Shown here: positions 8,989-20,550 of the stretch, piece by piece
How positions within the stretch are numbered: the stretch's first letter is position 1
Layout of the letters: each line of letters begins with the position of its first letter
Notes under the pieces: generated by a model
Told to the model about the DNA's origin: nothing
Databases searched by the model: none
The model's input: the letters and a program-made list of their open reading frames with translations, nothing else
Translations under genes and position numbers: made by a program
Assembly (NCBI RefSeq): GCF_014764365.1
Contig: NZ_CP061718.1
Location: 4,046,501 to 4,110,500 of the forward strand
Length of the DNA stretch: 64,000 bases
DNA from: Roseococcus microcysteis
GTDB lineage: Bacteria; Pseudomonadota; Alphaproteobacteria; Acetobacterales; Acetobacteraceae
Direction: 5' to 3'

Positions 8989-11337
8989 ATGACGAGCTTC
9001 CTCACCTCCGGGGAATGGGCCGAGGCCGGCCTGGGCGATGGCGAACTGCTCGCCCTGGCCAATATCGGCGCCTGGCGCGCGAATCTCGATGATGGTGTCC
9101 TCTTCTGGTCCCGGCGGACGCGCGAACTGCATGAGGTGGAGGAAGGCTACGTTCCCAGGCTCGACGCCGGGCTGCGCTTCTACCCCGAACCCGGGCAGAC
9201 CATCCTGCGCCAGGCGCTGGAACAGTCCTTTCGCGACGGCACGCCCTGGGATCTCGACCTGCCCTTCGTCACGGCGCGCGGCCGCGCGCTGACGGTCAGG
9301 CTGCGCGGGCGTGCGCTTCGCGGCCCGAACGGCAAGAACCTTCTCGTCGGCATCATGGAGGACATCACGGAGCTCGCGGCGCGCCGCGCCGAGCATGCCC
9401 GCCTGGCCCTGGTGGTGCAGCAGATGACGACGCCCGTCATCATCACCGATGCGGCGGGACGCACCGAGTGGGTGAACGAGGCCTTCGTGCGCACCACGGG
9501 CTACAGCCTCGCCGACCTGCTGGGCCGCAGCCCCGGCTCCGTGCTGCGGGGGCCGGGCACCGACCCGGCCACCGTGACGCTGATGCGCGAGGCCGTCCGT
9601 GCGGGCGAGGGGTTCCATGTCTCGATCGTGAACCACCGCAAGGACGGCAGCTCCTACTGGATCGAGATCGAGGCCACCCCCATCCGGGCCGCGGACGGCA
9701 CGCTCAGCGGCTTCATCGCGGTCGAGACCGACATCACGGCGCGCCGCTATGCCGAGGAGGAGGCGCGTGCCGAGATCGCCCGTCGCGGCGCGGCGGAGAC
9801 CTTGCTGCGCGAGATCATCAACACGCTCCCCTCCGGCCTCTATGTGTGCGACCCGCAGGAGCGCATCTTCCTCTGGAACGAGGCCTATCTCGCCATGTTC
9901 CCGCGCCTCGCCCCGGCGCTGCGGGCCGGCACCACGCTTGAGGGGTTGATCAGGGCCGGGGTGGCCAGCGACTCCTATGTCCATGCGTCCGGCCCGCTGA
10001 CGCCCGAGAACGAGCGCTGGATCGCGGACCTGCTGCAACGCATCCGCTCGGCCGGGCCCGACAGCCCGAGCCGTGAGGTCCCGCTGACCGGCGGGCGCTG
10101 GGCGCACGCGCTGGAGCGCCGCACGCGCGCGGGCCATATCGTGAGCCTGCGCACCGACATCACGGCGCTGAAGCACGCCATGGCGGAGGTGGAGGCGGCG
10201 GCCGAGGCGAAGAGCATGTTCCTCGCCCGCATGTCGCACGAGTTGCGGACGCCGCTGAATGCCATCCTGGGCTTCGCGGAACTGCTGCTCTCCGGCAGCG
10301 CGCCCGCCGCCGCGCAATATGACCAGCTTCGTCTGCTGCACGAGGCCGGGATGCATCTGCGCGACCTGGTGAACCGGCTGCTGGACCTCGCCAAGATCAA
10401 CGCCGGCAAGCTGGAGCTGGCGCCGGCGCCCATCGCCCTCGGCCCGCTGCTGGAAGGCTGCCTCGGCCTGCTGGGCCCGGAGGCCAGCCGCAAGGCCATC
10501 GCGCTGCGGCTCGACACCGCGCCGGGCCTGCCCGCGGCCGTCGAGGCGGACGCGACGCGGCTGCGCCAGATGCTGCTGAACCTGCTCTCCAACGCCGTGA
10601 AGTTCACGCCGCAGGGCGGGCACGTCACCATGCGCGTCGCGGCGCGGGCCGGCGGCATGGTCCGCATCGAGGTAGAGGACAGCGGCCCGGGCGTGCCCGA
10701 GGAAAAGCGCGACTGGCTGTTCCAGGACTTCACCCAGCTCGGACGGGCGGGTGATTCGGAAAGCTCCGGCACGGGCCTCGGCCTCGCGATCACGGCGCGT
10801 CTCGCGGAACTGATGAAGGGGCGCGTCGGCGTGGAAAGCGTACCGGGCCAGGGCGCCACCTTCTGGCTCGAACTGCCGCTGGAGCCCGCGCGCCTGCCCG
10901 TGGACGCGCCCGGCGCGCCAAGCGAGGCCGCCGCCGTGCCCTCGCTGCGTCTGCTGGTCGCCGATGACATCGCGCCCAACCGCATCCTCATGCGCGCGCT
11001 GCTCAGCGCCGCGGGTCATCAGGTGAGCCTCGCCACCGATGGCGCGGAGGCGCTGGCGCAAGTGGAGGCTGGCCAGTTCGACGCGGTGCTGATGGATGTG
11101 CGGATGCCCGGGATGGACGGGCTGGAGGCGACGCGCCGCATCCGTGCGCTGCCGCCGCCCTTGAACCGCACGCCAGTGATCGCCGTGACCGCCTCGGCGA
11201 TGTCCGAGGAAGTCGAGGAGTGCCGCGCCGCCGGCATGGACGCTCATATTGCGAAGCCCGTGGACCGCGAGGCGCTCTTCGCCTTGCTGCGACGCCTGCG
11301 GCCGCTCGCGCCGGAGCCGGTGCCTGGGCGGGGCTAG
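8989..11337 (+). CDS. Cytoplasmic PAS-containing hybrid sensor histidine kinase / response regulator
   Basis: 782 residues from the ATG at 8989 (GGAG at 8978-8981; the frame is open further upstream). No signal peptide or membrane segment is seen, so it should sense a cytoplasmic cue. The order is: a PAS-like domain (about 15-125), a canonical PAS/PAC (about 135-255, with TGYSLADLLGRSPG), a third PAS-like domain (about 275-390), HisKA with the phospho-acceptor His near residue 417 in MSHELRTPLNAILGF, HATPase_c with NLLSNAVKF and GTGLGLAIT, and a receiver domain with the phospho-Asp near residue 703 in VLMDVRMPGMDG and the conserved Lys in IAKPVD. No partner regulator or Hpt is adjacent (orphan). 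Confidence 0.9.
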   Translation: MTSFLTSGEWAEAGLGDGELLALANIGAWRANLDDGVLFWSRRTRELHEVEEGYVPRLDAGLRFYPEPGQTILRQALEQSFRDGTPWDLDLPFVTARGRALTVRLRGRALRGPNGKNLLVGIMEDITELAARRAEHARLALVVQQMTTPVIITDAAGRTEWVNEAFVRTTGYSLADLLGRSPGSVLRGPGTDPATVTLMREAVRAGEGFHVSIVNHRKDGSSYWIEIEATPIRAADGTLSGFIAVETDITARRYAEEEARAEIARRGAAETLLREIINTLPSGLYVCDPQERIFLWNEAYLAMFPRLAPALRAGTTLEGLIRAGVASDSYVHASGPLTPENERWIADLLQRIRSAGPDSPSREVPLTGGRWAHALERRTRAGHIVSLRTDITALKHAMAEVEAAAEAKSMFLARMSHELRTPLNAILGFAELLLSGSAPAAAQYDQLRLLHEAGMHLRDLVNRLLDLAKINAGKLELAPAPIALGPLLEGCLGLLGPEASRKAIALRLDTAPGLPAAVEADATRLRQMLLNLLSNAVKFTPQGGHVTMRVAARAGGMVRIEVEDSGPGVPEEKRDWLFQDFTQLGRAGDSESSGTGLGLAITARLAELMKGRVGVESVPGQGATFWLELPLEPARLPVDAPGAPSEAAAVPSLRLLVADDIAPNRILMRALLSAAGHQVSLATDGAEALAQVEAGQFDAVLMDVRMPGMDGLEATRRIRALPPPLNRTPVIAVTASAMSEEVEECRAAGMDAHIAKPVDREALFALLRRLRPLAPEPVPGRG

Positions 11338-11391
11338 AGCGGGATGCGTTGAGGTGGAATCACCGAAAACGTTGAATCCCGCTCTCAACGC
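11336..11391. repeat. Short palindromic intergenic element after the kinase gene
   Basis: AGAGCGGGAT at 11336-11345 is perfectly complementary to ATCCCGCTCT at 11376-11385. An overlapping alternative pairing joins GCGTTGAG (11346-11353) with CTCAACGC (11384-11391). The left arm overlaps the kinase stop codon. Similar GAGCGGGAT...ATCCCGCTC palindromes recur as dispersed elements in several alphaproteobacterial genomes (my recollection, not checked). It may also act as a transcript end, though there is no T tract. Confidence 0.45.
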
Positions 11392-11542
11392 AGCCTGCTC
11401 CAGCGCAGCTTCGCGGGCTGGGATGTGGGGCAGGGGTCTGTCGCAATTTGGCGCCGGACGCCCAGGTGCTGCGTGACGCGCCGCACCGCGGCCCCGGCGC
11501 GAGGGGGGAAGATGTTCACGGATCGGGTGTGGGAGGGGGAAC

Positions 11543-11635
11543 TGGCGGAGGGGATGGGATTCGAACCCACGATAGGACTTGACATCCTATAACGGTTTAG
11601 CAAACCGCCGCCTTCGGCCACTCGGCCACCCCTCC
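11543..11635 (-). tRNA. tRNA-Ser (anticodon GCU)
   Basis: A class II tRNA of 93 nt including an encoded CCA (complement of 11543-11545). The acceptor stem GGAGGGG (11629-11635) pairs perfectly with 11547-11553. The anticodon loop reads TTTGCTAAA with GCT in the centre, and a long variable arm follows (TTATAGGATGTCAAGTCCTA), as expected for serine. The T loop carries TTCGAAT. It decodes AGC and AGU. Confidence 0.96.
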
Positions 11636-11672
11636 GCAGGAGTGGAAAGTCACACGGCGTATGCAGTCGCGG

Positions 11673-11701
11673 GTGATACAGCCCCAATCCGCCCCCGTCA
11701 A
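11673..11701 (-). promoter_or_regulatory. Candidate promoter of tRNA-Ser
   Basis: On the minus strand TTGACG (complement of 11696-11701), a 17-bp spacer, then TATCAC (complement of 11673-11678). Transcription would start about 30 nt before the mature 5' end. The same -10 hexamer TATCAC occurs before tRNA-Phe in this window. Confidence 0.45.
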
Positions 11702-11740
11702 ATGCCGCAACCGGGGGGGCACGGCCCCCCGGCCAGCCCT

Positions 11741-12373
11741 TCAACCCAGCGACACCTCGAAGCCCCGCGCCGTCGCCGGCCGGGCCATCATCCGCTCATA
11801 CCAGGCGGCCACATTGGGCAGGTCGTCGAAGGGCACCTGGTGCCGCTCATGCCGCCAGGCCCAGCCGATGATGGCGAAGTCGGCGATCGAGGGCTCGCCC
11901 TCCGTCGCCACGAAGTCCCGCCCCGCCAGGCGCCGGTCCAGCACGCCATAGAGGCGCTTGGTCTCGGTGTGGTAGCGGGTGAAGCCATAGTCCCGCGCCG
12001 GGCCCTCGGGCTGCATCAGGAAGTGGTGCACCTGGCCGGGCATGGGGCCGAAGCCACCCATCTGCCACATCAGCCACTCCATCACCGGCACGCGGGCGGC
12101 GAGGTCCTTCGGCCAGAACTTGCCGGTCTTCTCGGCCAGATACCACAGGATGGCGCCGCTCTCGAACACCGTGGCCGGCTTGCCCTCGGGGCCGTTGGGG
12201 TCACGGATGGCGGGAATTCGGTTGTTCGGCGCGAATTTAAGGAACTCCGGGTTAAACTGTTCGCCCTTTGAGATGTTCACTGGGTGCACGCTGTAGTCCA
12301 GCCCCATCTCCTCAAGGGCCACGCTGATCTTGCGGCCATTGGGGGTGTTCCAGGTGTGCAGTTCGATCGTCAT
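11741..12373 (-). CDS. Glutathione S-transferase family protein, YfcG-like disulfide-bond oxidoreductase
   Basis: 210 residues from the ATG at 12373. The N-terminal thioredoxin-like half begins MTIELHTWNTPNGRKISVALEE and continues GEQFNPEFLKFAPNNRIPAIRD, closely resembling E. coli YfcG/YghU and yeast Ure2p in the glutathione-binding loop (TPNGRKI, NNRIPAI, ESGAI). The C-terminal half is the all-helical GST domain with DFAIIGWAWRH. YfcG-type enzymes reduce disulfides with glutathione rather than conjugating xenobiotics. It is flanked by tRNA-Ser and, divergently, by the TM2 gene. Confidence 0.88.
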   Translation of the reverse strand: MTIELHTWNTPNGRKISVALEEMGLDYSVHPVNISKGEQFNPEFLKFAPNNRIPAIRDPNGPEGKPATVFESGAILWYLAEKTGKFWPKDLAARVPVMEWLMWQMGGFGPMPGQVHHFLMQPEGPARDYGFTRYHTETKRLYGVLDRRLAGRDFVATEGEPSIADFAIIGWAWRHERHQVPFDDLPNVAAWYERMMARPATARGFEVSLG

Positions 12374-12448
12374 GCGGGGCCTCGTTCCGGAAGGGACAAG
12401 GTTCCATATGCCGCAAGCGCCACGCCAAGACAAAGGTTCGCTCCACCC

Positions 12449-12751
12449 ATGCCTCCCCGCCACGACGATTACGCCGCCATGCGCTACCACGCCAACGCCA
12501 AGTCCCTGGTCGCGGCCTACCTGATCTGGTTCTTCCTGGGCTATGGCGGCATCCACCGCATGTATCTGGGCCGCTGGGTCTCGGGCCTCGTCATGCTCGG
12601 CGTCTTCGTGATGTCCTGGGTGCTGTCGCTGGTGTTCATCGGCTATATCGGGCTCGGCTTCATCCTGGTCTGGTGGGCGCTGGACGCGGTGCTGATGCCG
12701 GGGATGGTCAGCCGCAGCAACGAGGCGCTGATCCGCCGCCTCTCGCGCTGA
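12449..12751 (+). CDS. TM2 domain-containing small membrane protein
   Basis: 100 residues from the ATG at 12449; a second ATG at 12479 is possible, and the ribosome site is weak. It has two hydrophobic segments (about 20-42 and 47-80) joined by the hallmark FFLGYGGIHRMYLGRWVSG of the TM2 family, that is, a DxF/G-HR-YLG type loop. The function of bacterial TM2 proteins is not established. It stands alone between a divergent GST gene and glmU. Confidence 0.8.
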   Translation: MPPRHDDYAAMRYHANAKSLVAAYLIWFFLGYGGIHRMYLGRWVSGLVMLGVFVMSWVLSLVFIGYIGLGFILVWWALDAVLMPGMVSRSNEALIRRLSR

Positions 12752-12843
12752 CACGAAGCGCAAGAAAGCGTGGGCGGCGCGCCCTTGCCGCCCCGTGAAC
12801 CCCTCGGCTAGACCGCGAAGCCGTTGCAGCTCAGGGGCCAAGG

Positions 12844-14148
12844 ATGCGCGCCGCCATCATTCTCGCCGCGGGGCAGGGCACCCGCATGCGGTCCGCCCAG
12901 CCCAAGGTGATGCACCAGCTTGCGGGACGGCCGATGGTGCAGCACCTGCTGGCCGCCTGCGCGCCGGTGTTCCAGCGCATCGTGGTGGTGGTTGGGCCGG
13001 GCATGCAGGACCTCGTCGCCGCTGTCGTCCCGCACGCCACGGTGGTGCAGCAGGAACGCCTGGGCACCGGCCACGCCGCCCGCATCGCGGCACCCCTGCT
13101 GGAGGGCTTCGCGGGCGATGTGGCCGTGCTCTATGGCGACAACCCGCTGATCACGACCGAGACCCTGGAACGTCTGGTCGCCGCGCGCGAGACGACGGAC
13201 CTCGCCTTGCTGGCCATGCGCCCGGCCGAGCCCGGCCGCTATGGCCGCGTGGTGCTGGACGAAGCAGGGCAGGTGGCGCGCATCGTCGAACATGCGGACG
13301 CGACCGAGGCCGAACGCGCCATTCCCCTCTGCAATGCCGGCGTGGTCTGCGCCGCGGCGCCGAACCTGTTCCGCTGGCTCTCCGGCCTGCGCAACGACAA
13401 CCGCCAGGGCGAATACTACCTGACGGACGTGGTCGCCGCCGCCCGCGCCGAGGGCCTTCGCACCACCGCCGTCGAGGCGCCGGAGGCCGAACTCCGCGGC
13501 ATCAACACCCGCGTCGAACTCGCCGCCGCCGAGGCCGAGATCCAGTCCCGCCTGCGCGAGGCCGCCATGCTGGGCGGCGCCACCCTGACCGACCCCGCCA
13601 GCGTGACGCTGGCCTGGGACACGCGCCTCGCCCCCGATGTGGTGGTGGAATCGCATGTGGTCTTCGCCCCCGGCGTCACGGTGGAGGAGGGGGTCCGCAT
13701 CCGCGCCTTCTCCCACCTGGAGGGCTGCGTGGTGCGCGCGAATGCCATCGTGGGCCCCTATGCGCGGCTGCGCCCGGGCGCCGATGTGGGGCAGGGCGCC
13801 CATGTCGGCAATTTCGTGGAGCTGAAGGCGGCCAGCCTCGGCCCCGGCGCCAAGGCGAACCACCTGACCTATCTGGGCGATGTGAGCGTGGGCGCGGGTG
13901 CGAATATCGGCGCCGGCACCATCACCTGCAACTATGACGGCGTGAACAAGCACCGCACCGAGATCGGCGAAGGCGCCTTCATCGGCAGTGACACCGCCCT
14001 TGTCGCCCCGGTACGTGTGGGCGCGCGCGCCATCACCGCCGCCGGCAGCGTCATCACCGAGGATGTGCCGGATGACGCGCTGGCCATCGCGCGCGGCCGC
14101 CAGGCCAACAAGCCAGGCCGCGGCGTGACGCCGCGCCGCAAGAGCTGA
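12844..14148 (+). CDS. glmU: Bifunctional UDP-N-acetylglucosamine pyrophosphorylase / glucosamine-1-phosphate N-acetyltransferase
   Basis: GlmU makes UDP-GlcNAc, the precursor of peptidoglycan and lipid A, in two cytoplasmic steps. The N-terminal uridylyltransferase domain begins with the nucleotide-binding ILAAGQGTRMRSAQPKVMHQLAG and includes YGDNPLI. The C-terminal left-handed beta helix (about 240-434) carries hexapeptide repeats and the acetyltransferase segment LKAASLGPGAKANHLTYLGD and GTITCNYDG. At 434 residues it is slightly shorter than the E. coli enzyme. AGGGG at about 12833-12837 precedes the ATG. glmS follows 10 bp later, so two pathway steps are co-expressed. Confidence 0.97.
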   Translation: MRAAIILAAGQGTRMRSAQPKVMHQLAGRPMVQHLLAACAPVFQRIVVVVGPGMQDLVAAVVPHATVVQQERLGTGHAARIAAPLLEGFAGDVAVLYGDNPLITTETLERLVAARETTDLALLAMRPAEPGRYGRVVLDEAGQVARIVEHADATEAERAIPLCNAGVVCAAAPNLFRWLSGLRNDNRQGEYYLTDVVAAARAEGLRTTAVEAPEAELRGINTRVELAAAEAEIQSRLREAAMLGGATLTDPASVTLAWDTRLAPDVVVESHVVFAPGVTVEEGVRIRAFSHLEGCVVRANAIVGPYARLRPGADVGQGAHVGNFVELKAASLGPGAKANHLTYLGDVSVGAGANIGAGTITCNYDGVNKHRTEIGEGAFIGSDTALVAPVRVGARAITAAGSVITEDVPDDALAIARGRQANKPGRGVTPRRKS

Positions 14149-14158
14149 GGAGAGGCCC

Positions 14159-15982
<1,824 letters not shown>

Positions 15983-16115
15983 GCACAACGCCAACAAACA
16001 GGGCAGGGGGCTGCGCCGGGCCCCCTGGATTGCCCGGAATTCGCCCTTGGCGGCGGCGCGGTCCTGAACAATTGGTCTCCCGGAACGGACATCCTGTCCC
16101 GGCCGGAGAGAGCAC

Positions 16116-17197
<1,082 letters not shown>

Positions 17198-17201
<4 letters not shown>

Positions 17202-17689
17202 ACCGCGCCGCCGACACGCTGGAGGGGGTGGTCGAATGGCTCGGCCGCCTTTCCGCCGTGGCCCTCATCGGGCTGGTGCTGGTGATGGCGGGCAATGTGC
17301 TGCTGCGCTACGGCTTCTCCGCCGGCAGCGTCTGGGCGCAGGAGCTGGAATGGCACCTGATGTCGCCCATCGCGCTGCTGGGGGCCGCCTGGGCGTTGAA
17401 GCATGGCGAGCATGTGCGGGTGGACGTCTTCTACGCCCGCATGAGCGAGGTGTGGCAGCGGCGGGTGGAATTCCTCTCCTGCCTCGCCGGGCTGCTGGTC
17501 AGCCTTGCCGTCATCTGGCTGTCCTGGCGCTATGTCATGCAGTCCTGGATGCAGGGCGAGGGCTCGGCCAATCCGGGCGGCATTGATGCGCGCTACATCC
17601 TGAAGGGCTTCATTCCCTTGGGCTTCGCGCTGCTGGCACTGCAATTCACCGCGCTTCTTCTCCGCCTCGCGCCGCAATTGCGGCGCTGA
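17198..17689 (+). CDS. TRAP transporter small permease (DctQ)
   Basis: 163 residues from a GTG at 17198 that overlaps the stop of the binding-protein gene (GTGA). There are four hydrophobic segments, including GLVLVMAGNVLLRYGF, the conserved QELEWHLMSPIALLGAAWALKHGEHVRVDVFY, and a last helix before LRRLAPQLRR. DctQ forms the scaffold of the Q-M membrane pair. The large permease starts 15 bp downstream. Confidence 0.9.
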
Positions 17690-17704
17690 CACCGGAAACT
17701 CCCC

Positions 17705-19030
17705 ATGCCGATCCAGGAAATCTACGCCATCGCCATGCTGCTCGCCTTCTTCGGGCTGCTGCTGGTGGGGGTGCCGGTGGCGCTGACGCTCGCCATCTCG
17801 GGCTTCGTCTTCGGCTGGCTGGGCTTCGGGCCCATGCTGTTCAACCTGCTGCCGGCGCGCATCTACGGCGTGGTGACGAACTACACCCTGCTGGCCATTC
17901 CCCTCTTCGTCTTCATGGGCGTCATGCTGGAGAAGTCCCGCCTGGCGGAAGACCTGATGGCCGTGGTGGGCCGCCTCGCGGGCAATCTGCGGGGCGGGTT
18001 GGCGCTCGGCGTCGTCTTCGTGGGCGTGCTGATGGGGGCTACCACGGGCATCGTGGGGGCCACGGTGGTGACGCTGGCGCTGCTGGCGCTGCCGGCCATG
18101 ATGCAGCGCGGCTATGACCGGGGGCTCGCCTGCGGCGTCATCTGCGCCTCGGGCACGCTCGGGCAGATCATCCCGCCCTCGCTGATCCTGATCCTGATGG
18201 CGGACATCATGAACCTCTCGGTCGGTACGCTCTTCGCCGCCGCGGTGTTTCCGGGCCTGCTGCTGGCCGGCATGTTCGCGGCCTATGTCATCATCCTCGG
18301 CATGGTGCGGCCCGACATGGCGCCGCCCGTGCCGGCCGAGGAACGCGCGCTGATCGATACGCGGCAATTGCTGCTGCGCCTGCTGCGCGTGGTGCTGCCG
18401 CCGGTGGGGCTCATCGTGGCGGTGCTGGGTTCCATCATCGCGGGCATCGCCGCCCCCACCGAGGCGGCGGCCATGGGTGCCTTGGGCGCCGTGCTGGTCA
18501 CCGCCCTGGGCCGCCGCTTCAACGCCACCCTGCTGTGGGAAAGTGCCGCCGCCGCCGCGCGCATCACGGCCATGATGATGTTCGTGCTGATCTGCGCGCA
18601 GGTCTTCGCGCTCGCCTTCCGCGGCCTGCGCGGCGAGCAATTGGTGGAGGACCTCTTCGCCTTCCTCCCCGGCGGCGTGAACACCGACATCCTCTTCATG
18701 CTGCTGCTGATCTTCGTGCTGGGCTTCTTCCTGGAATGGATCGAGATCTCCTACATCGCGGTCCCCCTCTTCCTGCCCATCTTCGCGAGTTCCGGCGTGG
18801 ACCCGGTGTGGCTGGCGGCGCTGATCGCCGTGATGCTCCAGACCTCCTTTCTCACCCCGCCCTTCGGCTGGGCGCTGTTCTTCCTGCGCGGCGCTGCCCC
18901 CCCCGAGATCACCACCGGCCAGATCTACCGCGGTGTGCTGCCCTTCGTGGCCCTGCAGATCCTGGCGGTGGGGGCGGTCTTCGCCTTTCCCGCACTGGCC
19001 ACCTGGCTGCCGCGCGCCATCGGCTGGTAG
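17705..19030 (+). CDS. TRAP transporter large permease (DctM)
   Basis: 441 residues with about twelve hydrophobic segments. Family marks include ALTLAISGFVFGWLG, LLAIPLFVFMGVMLEKS, GATTGIVGATVVTLALLALPAMMQRGYDRGLACGVICASGTLGQIIPPSLILI and the C-terminal TPPFGWALFFLRGAAPPEI. It is the sodium-coupled transport subunit. It completes a P-Q-M operon immediately downstream of glmS but separated from it by 133 bp, so probably independently transcribed. Confidence 0.94.
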   Translation: MPIQEIYAIAMLLAFFGLLLVGVPVALTLAISGFVFGWLGFGPMLFNLLPARIYGVVTNYTLLAIPLFVFMGVMLEKSRLAEDLMAVVGRLAGNLRGGLALGVVFVGVLMGATTGIVGATVVTLALLALPAMMQRGYDRGLACGVICASGTLGQIIPPSLILILMADIMNLSVGTLFAAAVFPGLLLAGMFAAYVIILGMVRPDMAPPVPAEERALIDTRQLLLRLLRVVLPPVGLIVAVLGSIIAGIAAPTEAAAMGALGAVLVTALGRRFNATLLWESAAAAARITAMMMFVLICAQVFALAFRGLRGEQLVEDLFAFLPGGVNTDILFMLLLIFVLGFFLEWIEISYIAVPLFLPIFASSGVDPVWLAALIAVMLQTSFLTPPFGWALFFLRGAAPPEITTGQIYRGVLPFVALQILAVGAVFAFPALATWLPRAIGW

Positions 19031-19099
19031 CCCCGGTTTCATTGCCGCGACGGAGCGCCTACATGGGCGGGGTCACGCAACGGCCCAGGAACCCCGCCC

Positions 19100-20482
19100 A
19101 TGCCCCATGATTTCGACCTCTTCGTCATCGGCGGCGGCTCGGGCGGGGTGCGGATGGCCCGTATCGCGGCGGGCCATGGCGCCCGCGTGGCGGTGGCCGA
19201 GGAACGCTTCTGGGGCGGCACCTGCGTGAATGTCGGCTGCGTGCCCAAGAAGATCATGGTCCAGGCCGCCGAATATGGCCGCTGGGCCGAGGACGCCGCC
19301 GCCTTCGGCTGGGACATCGCCAAGGGCGCGCATGACTGGGCCAAGCTCGCCGCCGCGCGCGATGCTGAAGTCACGCGCCTGTCCGGCATCTATGGCCGCC
19401 TGCTGCAAGGCGCGGGCGTGACCAGCTTCGACGCCCGCGCCACCTTCGAGGACGCGCACACCCTGCGCGTGGGCGACCAGCGCGTCACCGCCGAGCGCAT
19501 CGTGGTCGCGACCGGTGGCCGCGCCACGCGGCTCGACATTCCGGGCGCCGAACTCGGCCTCATCAGCGATGACCTCTTCACCCTGCCCAGGCTGCCGAAG
19601 AAGGTGGCCATCCTGGGCGCGGGCTATATCGCCCTCGAATTCGCGGGCCTCCTGCACGGGCTGGGCGCGGAGGTGGAGGTCTTCCACCGCTCCGCCCAGG
19701 TGCTGCGCGGCTTCGACAATGATGTGCGCCTCTGCCTGACGGAAGCCATGACGGCCCAGGGCATCCGCATGGAGGGGGGCGTGAACGCCACGCGCCTCTC
19801 GCGCCTCGATGACGGCCGCATCCTCCTCAGCCTCTCCAACAACGGCACGCGGGATGTGGACGCGGTCTTCTTCTGCACCGGCCGCAGCCCCAACACCGAG
19901 GGGCTGGGGCTGGAGCGCGCGGGGGTGAAGGTGGCGGAAGGCGGCGCCATCCCGGTGGACGAGGACCACGCGACCAACATCCCCCACATCTACGCCATCG
20001 GCGACGTGACGGACCGGCTGAACCTGACCCCCATGGCGACCGCGGTCGGCCACGCCCTGGCCGACACCCTCTATGGCAACAACCCCCGCCGGGCGAGCTA
20101 CGAGAACGTGCCGACGGCCATCTTCACCTCGCCCCCCGTGGGCACGGTGGGGCTCTCGGAGGAGGAGGCCGCGCGCCGCGGCCCGGTGGACATCTACCTC
20201 ACCCGCTTCACCCCCATGCGCCACACCATCACCAAGCGGGACGGCATGCGGGTGATGATGAAGCTGGTGGTCTGCCAGCAGAGCCAGCGCATCCTGGGCG
20301 CGCACATGGTGGGCGAGGATGCGGCCGAGATCATGCAGGGCATCGGCATCGCCGTCCGCATGGGCGCCACCAAGGCGGATTTCGACCGGACCATCGGCAT
20401 CCACCCCACGGCGGCCGAGGAATTCGTGACGCTGCGCACACGCACGCGTGTCGCGGGGGTCACCGCTGACGCGGCGGAATAG
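19100..20482 (+). CDS. gor: Glutathione-disulfide reductase
   Basis: 460 residues. The N-terminal FAD site is FVIGGGSGGVRMARIAAGHGARVAVAEE, followed by the redox-active disulfide in GGTCVNVGCVPKK. The NAD(P)-binding site is AILGAGYIALEFAGLLHGLGAEVEVFHRS; the basic residues after the second Rossmann strand favour NADPH. The C-terminal catalytic His-Glu pair is in IGIHPTAAEEFVTL. The set fits glutathione reductase rather than lipoamide dehydrogenase. It keeps glutathione reduced in the cytoplasm. Confidence 0.93.
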   Translation: MPHDFDLFVIGGGSGGVRMARIAAGHGARVAVAEERFWGGTCVNVGCVPKKIMVQAAEYGRWAEDAAAFGWDIAKGAHDWAKLAAARDAEVTRLSGIYGRLLQGAGVTSFDARATFEDAHTLRVGDQRVTAERIVVATGGRATRLDIPGAELGLISDDLFTLPRLPKKVAILGAGYIALEFAGLLHGLGAEVEVFHRSAQVLRGFDNDVRLCLTEAMTAQGIRMEGGVNATRLSRLDDGRILLSLSNNGTRDVDAVFFCTGRSPNTEGLGLERAGVKVAEGGAIPVDEDHATNIPHIYAIGDVTDRLNLTPMATAVGHALADTLYGNNPRRASYENVPTAIFTSPPVGTVGLSEEEAARRGPVDIYLTRFTPMRHTITKRDGMRVMMKLVVCQQSQRILGAHMVGEDAAEIMQGIGIAVRMGATKADFDRTIGIHPTAAEEFVTLRTRTRVAGVTADAAE

Positions 20483-20550
20483 GCCCAGAGGTAGCCACGC
20501 GCCCGGGCCTGTCCTAGTGTCATGGACCTTTCTTCACTGGAGTGACGGCC

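Noticed and set aside
8869-11388. An 839-codon open frame antisense to the hybrid kinase
   Set aside because: Low-complexity Arg/Gly/His-rich product without motifs; the sense strand encodes an intact kinase.
14149-14158. glmS ribozyme or riboswitch upstream of glmS
   Set aside because: Only 10 bp separate glmU and glmS, and no such structure is visible.
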